This document shows, in pieces, positions 1 to 8,108 of a DNA stretch of 49,654 bases; the stretch's first letter is position 1, and the number at the start of each line of letters is the position of its first letter. The stretch is from Thermoproteota archaeon (GTDB lineage Archaea; Korarchaeota; Korarchaeia; Korarchaeales; Korarchaeaceae). The notes under the pieces are model-generated. The model made no database searches, was not told the DNA's origin, and saw only the letters and a list, made by a program, of their open reading frames with translations. Position numbers and translations under genes: made by a program. The DNA lies in NCBI GenBank assembly GCA_030130125.1, contig JARZZM010000029.1, positions 1 through 49,654 on the forward strand. Direction: 5' to 3'.

Positions 1-757
1 CGGTAACCAGATAAAGAGGATAGCGATAATACACGAGGACACCGAGTGGGGAACCGCCACCGCCAAGGCTTGGCAGAAGTACTTCCCCGAGGCCGGATAC
101 CAGATAGTGAAAGTAGTGAGCTACCACGCGGCTACGATAACCTCCATGGACAGCGAGATAGACACGCTGAAAGCAGCCAATCCCGATTTAGTGCTGGTAG
201 CCAGCTACGTGCAGGACGCCATACTCTTCGTCCAGACCGCCAAGCAGAGGGACTTCAACCCGAAGGCCATACTGGCTCAGGACGCTGGCTTCATAAACCC
301 GAGCTACGTCAAGCAGGTGGGCAAGGACGGGTTCTACATCTTCAGCAGGGAAGTCTTCAACTGGGACCTCGGCCAGAAGATACCTAAGCTGAAGGAGGTG
401 AACGGTAGGTACAAGGCGAAGTACGGAGTGGACCTCAACGGTAACTCCGCCAGGGACTACACCGGCGCCTGGGTGCTCTACTACGCTCTGGAGGAGGCCG
501 GTAAGAAGGCCAGCCCTGCCAACTTGGAGGAGTTCAGGAAGGCGATAAGGGACGCACTAGCGAGTCTGAACATCCCCGGAGACAAGTTGATTATGCCTTG
601 GAAGGGAGTGAAGTTCGACTCGACTGGTCAGAACACTCTCGGTCAGGGAATAGTCGTCCAGATGATGGAGGACGGGAAGTACCATACCGTCTTCCCTGAG
701 GAGTTCGCGACTGCTGAACCCGTGTTCCCCATGCCCAAGTGGAGCGAGAGGGGCTGA
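1..757 (+). CDS. Branched-chain amino-acid ABC transporter, substrate-binding protein (5' truncated)
   Basis: The reading frame is open from base 2, so the gene begins outside the window and only about the last 251 codons are present. The protein is the C-terminal lobe of a Liv-type periplasmic binding protein: it has the alternating beta/alpha pattern of the type I binding-protein fold and the LVLVASYVQDA and AGFINPSYV segments typical of the family. It would capture the substrate outside the cell and hand it to the LivHM permease. It is followed after 34 bases by livH, the start of an uninterrupted Liv operon. The signal peptide or lipobox lies outside the window. The ligand is inferred from the neighbours; amides, urea or other amino acids remain possible. 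Confidence 0.9.
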   Translation, partial: GNQIKRIAIIHEDTEWGTATAKAWQKYFPEAGYQIVKVVSYHAATITSMDSEIDTLKAANPDLVLVASYVQDAILFVQTAKQRDFNPKAILAQDAGFINPSYVKQVGKDGFYIFSREVFNWDLGQKIPKLKEVNGRYKAKYGVDLNGNSARDYTGAWVLYYALEEAGKKASPANLEEFRKAIRDALASLNIPGDKLIMPWKGVKFDSTGQNTLGQGIVVQMMEDGKYHTVFPEEFATAEPVFPMPKWSERG

Positions 758-791
758 ACTTCCCCATCCCTATTTTTGCGGAGGGTCGGCT

Positions 792-1667
792 TTGATAGGT
801 CTGGATTACGTTGCCAATGCGGTAGTCAGCGGTATCCTAATAGGGAGCGTCTACTCCCTTGTTGGAATGGGTCTTGCGCTTATCTGGGGCATAATGGACG
901 TGATAAACTTCGCTCAGGGAGACTACATGATGATAGGGGCCTTCGTGACGTACTGGGCCTTCACCCTAGCTGGGGTGGATCCGTTACTGAGCGTTCCCCT
1001 CTCTTTCCTAGCGACCTTCGCGCTGGGGGTGCTCACCCAGAGGGTGGTGATAGAGAGGGTCCTAGACGCTCCCATGGTTAGCCAGATCACCGCCACGTTC
1101 GCTGTGCTCTTGATGATCAGGTACGGCGCTGAGGCCGCCTTCGGTCCCTACACAAAGAGGATCTACGTCCCCTACGCGGACGTGATATACAGGTTCGGGA
1201 CGGTAAGCCTCCAGCTCCCCAGGCTAATAGCCTTCTCCGTGTCCTTGGGAGTGGCCGTGGCCTTTTACGTTTTTCTGAAGACCACATATACGGGAGTCGC
1301 CTTGAGGGCGGTTTCCCAGAACAGGATGGCCGCCTATCTTATGGGTATAAATGTGAGGAAGATGTACTGGATAGCATTCGGCATCGGGGTAGGGATCTCT
1401 GCCGTTGGTGGCACCTTGGTCGCCACGTTCCTCCCGATACACCCTGAGATGGGTGGATTCTACGCGCTCATAGCATTTATAGTGGTGGTGTTCGGCGGAT
1501 TCGGGAGCGTCTTCGGCGCTTACATAAGTGGGATCATAATTGGAGTCACCGAGTCTGTTAGCGCTCTCTTCATCTCCCCATCGCTGAAGGATGTCGTTGC
1601 GTTCCTCCTCTTCATCGCCATAATTCTGGTGAAGCCTACCGGGCTCTTCGGGACAGAACAGAGGTGA
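792..1667 (+). CDS. livH: Branched-chain amino-acid ABC transporter permease LivH
   Basis: Inner-membrane permease of 291 residues, the usual LivH length, almost wholly hydrophobic. The INFAQGDYMMIGAFV stretch (about residues 39-53) matches the LivH signature, and GGFGSVFGAYISGIIIG near residue 240 matches the loop that contacts the ATPase. The start is TTG at 792, chosen because GGAGGG at 780-785 sits six bases upstream. It pairs with LivM (start 7 bases after this stop) to form the transmembrane channel. Substrate is inferred from family and operon only. Confidence 0.93.
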   Translation: MIGLDYVANAVVSGILIGSVYSLVGMGLALIWGIMDVINFAQGDYMMIGAFVTYWAFTLAGVDPLLSVPLSFLATFALGVLTQRVVIERVLDAPMVSQITATFAVLLMIRYGAEAAFGPYTKRIYVPYADVIYRFGTVSLQLPRLIAFSVSLGVAVAFYVFLKTTYTGVALRAVSQNRMAAYLMGINVRKMYWIAFGIGVGISAVGGTLVATFLPIHPEMGGFYALIAFIVVVFGGFGSVFGAYISGIIIGVTESVSALFISPSLKDVVAFLLFIAIILVKPTGLFGTEQR

Positions 1668-1673
1668 TGGAGC

Positions 1674-2708
1674 ATGTTACAATTCATGAAGGAGGGGCTA
1701 AGCGGTAGAAACGGCCAGTATTTCGCGGTCGTGGCTGCTGTAATGCTGGTGGCTCCCCTGATCTTCTGGAAGCTGGACCTTCCCTTCGCAGCCAACGCCA
1801 TGCTCCTCTGCCTCATGTTCTCTATAATGGCGATGGCTTGGAACCTGCTCGAGGGATACACCGGACAGCTCAGCTTCGGGCACGCGGTGTTCTTCGGCGT
1901 CGGCGCTTACACGACCATGATCCTCATGCTCTACTACGGGGTGACGCCTTGGGTGGGCATATTCGTTGGAGGACTGGTGGCAGCCCTAGTAGGCCTAGCT
2001 CTGGGCGTTCCGCTCTTCAGGCTGAGGAGCCATTGGTTCGCTCTAGCTACGATAGCTGTGGGCGAGATATTCAAGCTCATCTTCATTTCTTGGGACTATG
2101 TTGGGGGATCAGCTGGCCTGCAGTCTCCCATAGTTCCAGAAGAGCAGAAGCTGTACTATCTGCAGTACGCAGGCTCCTACGTCTACATATACCTGGCCCT
2201 AGGTCTGCTGGGGCTCGAGCTCCTAGTCTTGTATCCGTTGGTGAATAGCAGGATAGGCTACTACCTGCAGGCTATAAGAGAGGACGAGGACGCGGCCATG
2301 AGCCTAGGGATCAACCCGTTCAAGTACAAGATGGTGGCCATGTTCTTCAGCGCCCTCTTCACTGGCATAGGAGGGGGGATATACACGGTCAGGTTCAGGT
2401 TCGTCGACCCATTCGCAGTCTTCGACCTGATATCCGTCTCCGTCTACATAACCATAGCCGGCATATTGGGAGGCATATACTCTTTCATCGGTCCCATAGT
2501 CGGCTCCTTCGTGTTCGTCCCCATAAGCGAGTACGTGAGGGTCTACATAGTGTCTAGGTTCCCGAGGTTCTACGGGCTCCACGTCTTCGTGCTGGGCGTG
2601 ATCCTGTTAGCCATATCGTTACTCGCGCCGGAGGGCATCATGGGCTGGCTCGAGAAGAGGGGCTACCTGAGGAAGGGAAGGGAGACTGGTGAGGTGAGAA
2701 AGGAATGA
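1674..2708 (+). CDS. livM: Branched-chain amino-acid ABC transporter permease LivM
   Basis: Second permease subunit, 344 residues, multiple membrane spans. The GQLSFGHAVFFGVGAYT segment (about residues 64-80) is the LivM hallmark, and the C-terminal SLLAPEGIMGWLEKRG ending is also typical of the family. ATG start preceded by a GAGGTGATG ribosome-binding region that overlaps the end of livH. Its stop overlaps the livG start by 4 bases, so translation is probably coupled. Confidence 0.93.
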   Translation: MLQFMKEGLSGRNGQYFAVVAAVMLVAPLIFWKLDLPFAANAMLLCLMFSIMAMAWNLLEGYTGQLSFGHAVFFGVGAYTTMILMLYYGVTPWVGIFVGGLVAALVGLALGVPLFRLRSHWFALATIAVGEIFKLIFISWDYVGGSAGLQSPIVPEEQKLYYLQYAGSYVYIYLALGLLGLELLVLYPLVNSRIGYYLQAIREDEDAAMSLGINPFKYKMVAMFFSALFTGIGGGIYTVRFRFVDPFAVFDLISVSVYITIAGILGGIYSFIGPIVGSFVFVPISEYVRVYIVSRFPRFYGLHVFVLGVILLAISLLAPEGIMGWLEKRGYLRKGRETGEVRKE

Positions 2709-3424
2709 GCCTGCTGGAAGTCAAGGGAGTGGTGAAGAGGTTCGGCGGGCTGATAGCGGTCAATGACGTCTCCTTCTCAATGGATGAGGGGGAGAGAGTG
2801 GGGCTCATCGGACCCAACGGTGCGGGAAAGACGACCCTATTTAACCTGATCTCCGGTTACTACAGGCCCGACAAGGGCAAGATATTCTTCAATGGTAGGG
2901 ACATCACGGGGCGAAGGCCCTACGAGATAACCAAGCTGGGAGTGGGCCGCACCTTCCAGATAGTGAAGCCCCTGTCAAACCTCACAGTTCTCGACAATGT
3001 TGCGATCGGCGCCCTGCTGAGGCACCCGGAAGTGAATGAGGCAAGAAAGCGTGCAGAGGAGGTGCTGAAGCTCACTGGCCTCTACGAGAAGAGGAACATG
3101 AGGGCCGGTTCCCTGAACCTGCCTGAGAAGAAGAGGCTCGAGCTTTCTAGAGCGTTAGCGACCGAACCAAAACTTCTCCTGCTGGATGAGGTCGTGGCTG
3201 GGCTCAATCCCTCGGAGGTGGATGAACTGCTGAAGCTGCTCAGGGAGATAAACGAGTCAGGGGTGACGATCCTGATGGTGGAGCATGTGATGAGGGCCGT
3301 TATGAACATCTCGGAGAGGATAATCGTGATGGACTACGGAGTGAAGATAGCGGAGGGGACGCCGCAGGAGATAGCTAGCGATCCAAGGGTGATAGAGGCA
3401 TACTTGGGGAGGGAGGAACTATGA
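2705..3424 (+). CDS. livG: Branched-chain amino-acid ABC transporter ATPase LivG
   Basis: Cytoplasmic ATPase, 239 residues. Walker A GPNGAGKT is at residues 36-43 (Lys42), Walker B ends in LLLLDE at 157-162, and the switch histidine is in MVEHVM (His194). The signature loop at about 137-143 reads LNLPEKK instead of the usual LSGGQ; LivG proteins often vary here, so this need not mean loss of function. It forms a heterodimer with LivF, whose start codon overlaps this stop (ATGA). Confidence 0.93.
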   Translation: MSLLEVKGVVKRFGGLIAVNDVSFSMDEGERVGLIGPNGAGKTTLFNLISGYYRPDKGKIFFNGRDITGRRPYEITKLGVGRTFQIVKPLSNLTVLDNVAIGALLRHPEVNEARKRAEEVLKLTGLYEKRNMRAGSLNLPEKKRLELSRALATEPKLLLLDEVVAGLNPSEVDELLKLLREINESGVTILMVEHVMRAVMNISERIIVMDYGVKIAEGTPQEIASDPRVIEAYLGREEL

Positions 3425-4131
3425 GTCTCCTGGACGTCAGGGATGTGGATGTGTTTTACGGCGACGCCCAAGCATTGTGGGGCGTCTCCTTTCAAGTGGA
3501 CAGAGGAACCATAACCTCCATAGTCGGCGCAAACGGGGCCGGGAAGACCACCATTATGAAGACCATATCTGGACTCCTAATTCCCAAGTCCGGGACTATA
3601 ACCTTCAAGGACCGAGATATCACTAAGGAAGAACCTCATAGGAGGGTGGAGTTGGGGATAGCCCACGTCCCAGAGGGCAGACAGCTCTTCCCGAGGCTCA
3701 CAGTTATGGAGAACCTGAGAGCAGCTGCCTACACTAAGAGGGCTAGGGAGAAGTTTCAGGACACGCTGGAGGAGGTGTTCAATCTGTTCCCCATCCTCAG
3801 GGAGAGGAGGAACCAGCTGGCTGGCACGCTCAGCGGTGGGGAGCAGCAGATGCTCGCCATAGCCAGGGGACTGATACTCAGGCCAGAGATCCTGATGTTA
3901 GACGAGCCCTCGCTCGGCCTGGCGCCCAAGCTCGTCATAATGATCCTTAACCTCGTTAGGAAACTCAGGGAAGAGGGATACACCATCCTGCTGGTCGAGC
4001 AGAACGTCTATCAGGCACTGAAGCTCTCCGACAAGGCGTACGTCCTAGAAACCGGGAGAATAGTTAAATCCGGAACTGGTGAGGAGTTATTAAGGGACGA
4101 AGACGTGAAGAGAGCTTATCTGGGGTTGTGA
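3421..4131 (+). CDS. livF: Branched-chain amino-acid ABC transporter ATPase LivF
   Basis: Partner ATPase of LivG, 236 residues. Walker A GANGAGKT at 36-43, canonical signature LSGGE at 137-141, and Walker B MLDEP with Asp161/Glu162. AHVPEGRQLFPRLTVMENL is diagnostic of LivF. Starts inside the livG stop and its own stop overlaps the GTG of the next gene, so the last three genes form one coupled translation unit. Confidence 0.94.
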   Translation: MSLLDVRDVDVFYGDAQALWGVSFQVDRGTITSIVGANGAGKTTIMKTISGLLIPKSGTITFKDRDITKEEPHRRVELGIAHVPEGRQLFPRLTVMENLRAAAYTKRAREKFQDTLEEVFNLFPILRERRNQLAGTLSGGEQQMLAIARGLILRPEILMLDEPSLGLAPKLVIMILNLVRKLREEGYTILLVEQNVYQALKLSDKAYVLETGRIVKSGTGEELLRDEDVKRAYLGL

Positions 4132-4853
4132 GGATGTACGGTTGGAGGGCCCGGGTCGGTCTCATAGTGCCCTCCTCCAACACGACCATGGAGGAGGAGT
4201 TCAGGAGTGTACTCCCCGAGGGAGTCTCACTTCACGTAGCCAGGGTCAGGCTCAGGAAAGTTAATGTCGAGGAGCTCAAGAAGATGGAGGAGTATGTGGA
4301 GCTAGCCGCTGACATGCTAGCCGATGCTAGCGTTGACGTCATAGCATACGGATGCACTACTGGGAGCTTGGTCGGTGGAGTAGGCTATGACGAGAGGATA
4401 GCGGATAAGATAGAGAGGATGACCGGGGTCAAGGCCGTTGCTACAGCCACAGCGGTGCTGGAAGCCCTCCGCCATCTGGATGTGAAGAGCGTGGCCGTGG
4501 CCACTCCCTACATAGATGAGGTGAACAAGGAGGAAGAGGAGTTCCTAGAGGGCAACGGGTTCAAGGTCGTCTCCATGATAGGTCTGGGCATAGAGGACAA
4601 CATAGAGATAGGGAGACAGGCGCCTGAGGTCGCCTACAGGTTGGGGAAGGCAGCCTTCCACCACGACGCCGACGGCCTCTTCATAAGCTGCACCAACTTC
4701 AGGACGTTTGAGGTTCTAGAGGCCCTAGAGGTGGACCTAGGCAAGCCCGTGATATCCAGTAACTCCGCGACCTTATGGGCTGTCCTCAGGGAGGTTGGAA
4801 TCAGGGAACCGGTGGTGGGCTTAGGAGAGCTGCTAGAATTCGGCGTCAGCTGA
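4128..4853 (+). CDS. Asp/Glu racemase-superfamily protein, maleate isomerase-like
   Basis: Protein of 241 residues in the maleate isomerase / arylmalonate decarboxylase / Asp-Glu-hydantoin racemase superfamily. PSSNTTMEEEF (residues 15-25) is the carboxylate-binding motif, and the two expected catalytic cysteines are present: Cys76 in YGCTTGS and Cys188 in ISCTNFRT. Such enzymes isomerise or racemise a carbon next to a carboxylate. The start is GTG at 4128 overlapping the livF stop; ATG at 4134 is an alternative. Coupling to the Liv operon suggests it acts on an imported amino or dicarboxylic acid, which is inference. The actual substrate cannot be read from sequence. Confidence 0.82.
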   Translation: MRMYGWRARVGLIVPSSNTTMEEEFRSVLPEGVSLHVARVRLRKVNVEELKKMEEYVELAADMLADASVDVIAYGCTTGSLVGGVGYDERIADKIERMTGVKAVATATAVLEALRHLDVKSVAVATPYIDEVNKEEEEFLEGNGFKVVSMIGLGIEDNIEIGRQAPEVAYRLGKAAFHHDADGLFISCTNFRTFEVLEALEVDLGKPVISSNSATLWAVLREVGIREPVVGLGELLEFGVS

Positions 4854-4865
4854 CCTCCCCTCGAA

Positions 4866-4921
4866 TTTTTCCAGATCACCGTGTTTTTACAGTCACATAC
4901 CGACCGTTTTTTCAACTTTTT
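4866..4921 (+). terminator. T-rich transcription terminator of the liv operon
   Basis: The 98-base convergent gap between the liv operon and the MFS gene holds four separate T runs on the plus strand (4866-4870, 4884-4888, 4907-4912 and 4917-4921). Archaeal RNA polymerase stops at oligo-T tracts without needing a hairpin, so this is a likely terminator. Confidence 0.6.
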
Positions 4922-4951
4922 GTGAATCTCGTGAGTGGTCTTAAATTGGGT

Positions 4952-6109
4952 TCAGGTCATCCTCATAGATTGGATCGATGAAATAGCCATGTATATGCCC
5001 ACGAAAGCTAGACAGGCTGCCGAGAATCCAAAGGCTGCAGAGTAACTGAACGCCGCTATGAGCGCACCAGTCAATAGTGGTGCAGGCAGCCTAGAGAAAG
5101 ATATTGCCGTTGAGAGGAATGCCACTGCGTCCTGCGGATTTTCAGGGGCCATCTCAGACACCGTGGCAGTGGCTATGGGGGCGTAGCTCGACATACCCAA
5201 CCCCAGAAGGAAGGCTGAGATGAGGAAGCCAGGTATGCCCGCGTTCGGCACGATGTAGACCGCTATCCCAGAGACCATGAAGAGCTCTGAGAGGGCGAGG
5301 ACCGATCTCTTGTCCTTCACCCTGTCCGAGAGCCATCCCACAGGTATTCCGGCCAAGGTTGATGTCAGGGTCTCGATGACCGCAGCCATGGCCACGTGCT
5401 CCACGCCAGCTCCGAAAATTACAGGGGCCATGACCAGATGGAATGGCAGAAAGGAGTTCCTCGCGAAGTTGTTGACTATGGTGAGGGCCACTATCCCCTT
5501 GATTTCAGGAGTGAGGGATCCCTTCCAGAAGGAGATCTTCCCCTTTCCCTTGACCCCGAACTCCCTTATCATAGGAGAGATCAGCGCAGTAGAGATCAGC
5601 CCCAAGAACAGGCCCAGCGCGAGGACCGAGTCCCTAGTAGCCATCGCTACCAAGAGCGCGCCTGCAGCTGGTCCGAGGATGGCTCCTATCTGCCACGAGA
5701 CCCTCACTGAGCTGAAGGCGGTCCCGACCTTCTCCTTGAATAGTAGGCTGGTGACCTGATTCCTCCCCATTATGTGTAGCGCCCTACCCATCCTTGCTAG
5801 GGCTAGAGAACCGAAGATCACGGCAGGTGATACGTCCGCCAGCAGTAGACCCGAGGAGATGGATATGCCCAGAGAGCCGATGAGGAAGGTTAGTGAGGGC
5901 GAGGCGAAGGCGGCGAAGGCCCACCTGAAGACGAACTCCATGAGGTTGGCACCGGAGGCTATGATCCCGTAAGTAGCGGCGTCGACACCGGCCTCCTCCA
6001 CTAAGAAAGGCCATATCGGCTGGTAGAGAGAGATCGTCATCCCAGCTAGGAAGGAGCTGAGCAGGACTATGAGGAGTTCCCTCCTGATCTTTGAAATGAA
6101 CTTCACCAT
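4952..6109 (-). CDS. Major facilitator superfamily (MFS) transporter
   Basis: Integral membrane protein of 385 residues with about 12 hydrophobic spans, the usual MFS size. The loop motif GWLSDRVKDKRSVL, between the two halves, fits MFS motif A (G-x-x-x-D-R-x-x-x-K/R-R). It is probably a drug or metabolite exporter, but no substrate can be assigned. It is the last gene of an apparent three-gene operon, starting 33 bases after the membrane-anchored winged-helix gene, which may control it. It converges with the liv operon. Confidence 0.85.
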   Translation of the reverse strand: MVKFISKIRRELLIVLLSSFLAGMTISLYQPIWPFLVEEAGVDAATYGIIASGANLMEFVFRWAFAAFASPSLTFLIGSLGISISSGLLLADVSPAVIFGSLALARMGRALHIMGRNQVTSLLFKEKVGTAFSSVRVSWQIGAILGPAAGALLVAMATRDSVLALGLFLGLISTALISPMIREFGVKGKGKISFWKGSLTPEIKGIVALTIVNNFARNSFLPFHLVMAPVIFGAGVEHVAMAAVIETLTSTLAGIPVGWLSDRVKDKRSVLALSELFMVSGIAVYIVPNAGIPGFLISAFLLGLGMSSYAPIATATVSEMAPENPQDAVAFLSTAISFSRLPAPLLTGALIAAFSYSAAFGFSAACLAFVGIYMAISSIQSMRMT

Positions 6110-6142
6110 GAGAGTGGTCCCCCGATTTAATATCTCCTTTCC

Positions 6143-6973
6143 CTAACGGCCGCTCCCCCTGTCCTTGAGTACATCCCTACCCAGCTTGGACAGGCGTACC
6201 AGGCTTCCAGACTTAGTTCGCTCCACCTCTACGAGCCCTTTGCCCTCCAATCGCCTCATCCTCCTCCAAGCAGTGGTCTTGGGGAGGGATAGCTCCTTCC
6301 TTATGGTGGAGAGGCTCTTCTCACCCTCAGCAAGCGAATTAAGGATCATCATATCCGTTGAATCCAGCTCGAACTTCTTACCACGGGACCTGCTGTTCAA
6401 GAGAACAAGGACTACAGCTAGAGCCGGCAATAGGGCCAATAGGTAATAAGGGAGGTCATTCCTCCCCTTATCCTCCCTAGGAGGGGTCGTATAAACGTAA
6501 TCTAGGGTGAAAGGAGGTTCCAGCGTCAGTTCCAAGTAGGAGGGCCCCTCCCGTATGGAAACGGGGGTCTTGGAGAGTCCTACTACATCGGGATCTCCCA
6601 CTAATCTGACTGATATGAGCGAGTACGATGTGGCGGATACGTTCAGGCTCCAGACTAGTCCCCTCTTATAGGTCAGGCTCTGGGTCTCGTAGGTCACATT
6701 GACCTCGTCGGCCACCTCGGCATCCACTATGATCTTGCCGCCGTCCAGCGTGTAGTTGAGGGGGAGGTCCTCCTCGTCCACGACAGATAAGAGGGTAGGC
6801 TGCCCCAAAAGCGGGATCTCGACTATAGGATCCTGAACAGGCGCTCTGATGCTGACAGTACACCACCCATCCGGGTATACCTCTATTACCGCGTTCGTCG
6901 GGCCTCCCACGGCTGTGATCAGCGTTACTGTCAATACTGTTGCAAGTAGTGATGATGGGAGACCCCGCCTCAT
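6143..6973 (-). CDS. Membrane-anchored winged-helix transcription regulator
   Basis: Protein of 276 residues with three visible parts: an N-terminal signal or anchor (about 1-28), an extracytoplasmic beta-rich domain (about 29-170), one membrane span near 175-192, then a cytoplasmic winged helix (about 199-276). The helix pair SLSTIRKELSLPKTTAWRRM followed by LEGKGLVEVER is typical of MarR/ArsR-like DNA-binding domains. Archaea often carry such one-component membrane regulators. It may sense an envelope signal and act on its own operon, which is inference. GGAGG sits upstream of the ATG. The preceding gene ends 38 bases away. Confidence 0.75.
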   Translation of the reverse strand: MRRGLPSSLLATVLTVTLITAVGGPTNAVIEVYPDGWCTVSIRAPVQDPIVEIPLLGQPTLLSVVDEEDLPLNYTLDGGKIIVDAEVADEVNVTYETQSLTYKRGLVWSLNVSATSYSLISVRLVGDPDVVGLSKTPVSIREGPSYLELTLEPPFTLDYVYTTPPREDKGRNDLPYYLLALLPALAVVLVLLNSRSRGKKFELDSTDMMILNSLAEGEKSLSTIRKELSLPKTTAWRRMRRLEGKGLVEVERTKSGSLVRLSKLGRDVLKDRGSGR

Positions 6974-7011
6974 CGGGATGTCCCTCCGGGGGAAGGGAAA
7001 AAATTATGTGG

Positions 7012-7881
7012 TCAGGTGCCTAGCCTGCGGCAGACCCTGAGGTACCTGAAAAGCTGCCTGACGTCTTCCAGCGCTAAGAACCTCTGGCCATTCTCGATGT
7101 GCCTCTTCAGAGAAAGCAGGGCTCTTTCGATGCTATTCTTCAGTTTCAGTACTTTCTCAGCGTCTTCCGTCTTGTTATCCCTCAACAGCTTCTTGTGGAT
7201 CAGATCAAGCCTGACGATGCATCTCTCGGAGGCCCTCTCGATTCTCTTTACCCTGTTGAGGGCCCTCTCCTTGGTTAAGTTGAGATGCTCTTTAGCAGCC
7301 TCCCTCACATCGCTGTAGAGAGATCTCAGATCGTTGACTGCTTCTTCTATTTTCTCACGGGCCCCCTCTAAGTCTCCTGACTTGAGGAGCGATTTGGCAT
7401 CTTCCAAGAGCGACTTGACCTCTTCCAATTGGGAAGTGAAGTTCGTGGTGTTCACTCCCCTGTTCTCCAAGGCTTGTATTACTCTCTCAACCCTAGCTAC
7501 TGCCCTGCTCAGTCTCCCAATGGTCATCCTGAGCCTTCCTCCCTCCCTTATCACACTGACATCCTTGATATCCCTCAGCACATCTCTTATCACTGAAAGG
7601 GCCTCTCTAGCCTTTTCAACCGCAGATCCGTAATCTCCGGAGGAGAGAAGTGCATTAGCTTCCTCGATCAGGGGATCGGCCCTAGCTAAGGCATCTTCAA
7701 CCTTGCTGGCTGCCTCATCGTTTAGGTTACCCATTATGCTCTGGAGAAAGGACTTGACGTTCTCGTACGACCGTATCAATTTCCTAGCTAGTTCCTCTTT
7801 ACCCGCTTGGGCATACACGGGGAGAGTCAGCAGAGCTATTAGCGAGATACTGGCTAAGATCAGGATGAGCTTTCTCCGCAC
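7012..7881 (-). CDS. Secreted alpha-helical (coiled-coil) protein of unknown function
   Basis: 289 residues. Residues 1-26 form a clear signal peptide ending near VYAQA. The rest is strongly charged and helical, with repeated units of about 50-60 residues such as EKAREALSVIRDVL and LEDAKSLLKSGDLEGAREK, suggesting a helical repeat or coiled coil. There is no membrane span after the signal. The start is GTG at 7881 with a G-rich ribosome-binding stretch that lies partly in a palindrome. It is first in an operon with the membrane winged-helix protein and an MFS transporter, so it may be the external partner of that regulator (inference). No enzyme motif seen. Confidence 0.7.
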   Translation of the reverse strand: MRRKLILILASISLIALLTLPVYAQAGKEELARKLIRSYENVKSFLQSIMGNLNDEAASKVEDALARADPLIEEANALLSSGDYGSAVEKAREALSVIRDVLRDIKDVSVIREGGRLRMTIGRLSRAVARVERVIQALENRGVNTTNFTSQLEEVKSLLEDAKSLLKSGDLEGAREKIEEAVNDLRSLYSDVREAAKEHLNLTKERALNRVKRIERASERCIVRLDLIHKKLLRDNKTEDAEKVLKLKNSIERALLSLKRHIENGQRFLALEDVRQLFRYLRVCRRLGT

Positions 7882-7888
7882 GATCTCA

Positions 7889-7910
7889 CCCCCCTCATCG
7901 ATGAGGGGGG
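7889..7910. promoter_or_regulatory. 22-bp perfect palindrome at the start of the minus-strand operon
   Basis: Six C, then TCATCGATGA, then six G: a perfect inverted repeat, 8 bases before the GTG at 7881. On the minus-strand RNA it could fold into a 9-bp hairpin with a UCGA loop that hides the G-rich ribosome-binding site (GGGGTGAG). A weak TATA-like TAATCTA at about 7913-7921 would put the transcription start inside the palindrome, so an operator for a dimeric repressor is the other reading. Confidence 0.6.
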
Positions 7911-7971
7911 GATAGATTAGGGATGCGCGCGGGACGGTGATGGGACGGCATCCAAGGGGACTTGCGGATTA

Positions 7972-8010
7972 CCTTTAAATAGTGGCGGGGGTGCACATGC
8001 AGAGGTGATC
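7972..8010 (+). promoter_or_regulatory. Promoter and ribosome-binding site of the dehydrogenase-aminotransferase operon
   Basis: TTTAAATA at about 7973-7980 is a good archaeal TATA box, placing transcription start near 8002. The RNA would begin just before GAGGTGATC (8002-8010), a strong ribosome-binding site two bases before the ATG at 8013. This signal favours initiation at 8013, not at the 8041 ATG that opens the long downstream frame. Confidence 0.6.
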
Positions 8011-8012
8011 TC

Positions 8013-8108
8013 ATGGGAGGTCTCATCGCCCTTAGGTTAGATGGGGCCTTCCTTGGAGGTGTCAGCCTTTCGCACCTCCGAGGTGGTGTCCTTTGGAGAG
8101 TTAAGTGA
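8013..8108 (+). other. 31-codon frame overlapping the dehydrogenase start: upstream ORF or frameshifted N-terminus
   Basis: ATG at 8013 has the best promoter and ribosome-binding site in the region but its frame closes at 8108 after 31 codons (MGGLIALRLDGAFLGGVSLS...). The long dehydrogenase frame starts at 8041 in the +1 frame, directly after an in-frame stop at 8038 and without a good ribosome-binding site. If one G of the four-G run at 8043-8046 were absent, the two would join as MGGLIALRLDGPSLEVSAFR, a natural-looking beta strand. So this is either the real N-terminus split by an indel, or a short regulatory frame. Confidence 0.45.

Noticed and set aside
5277-5759. 160-codon plus-strand frame inside the MFS gene
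   Set aside because: Antisense shadow; the minus-strand frame has continuous membrane spans and the MFS loop motif.
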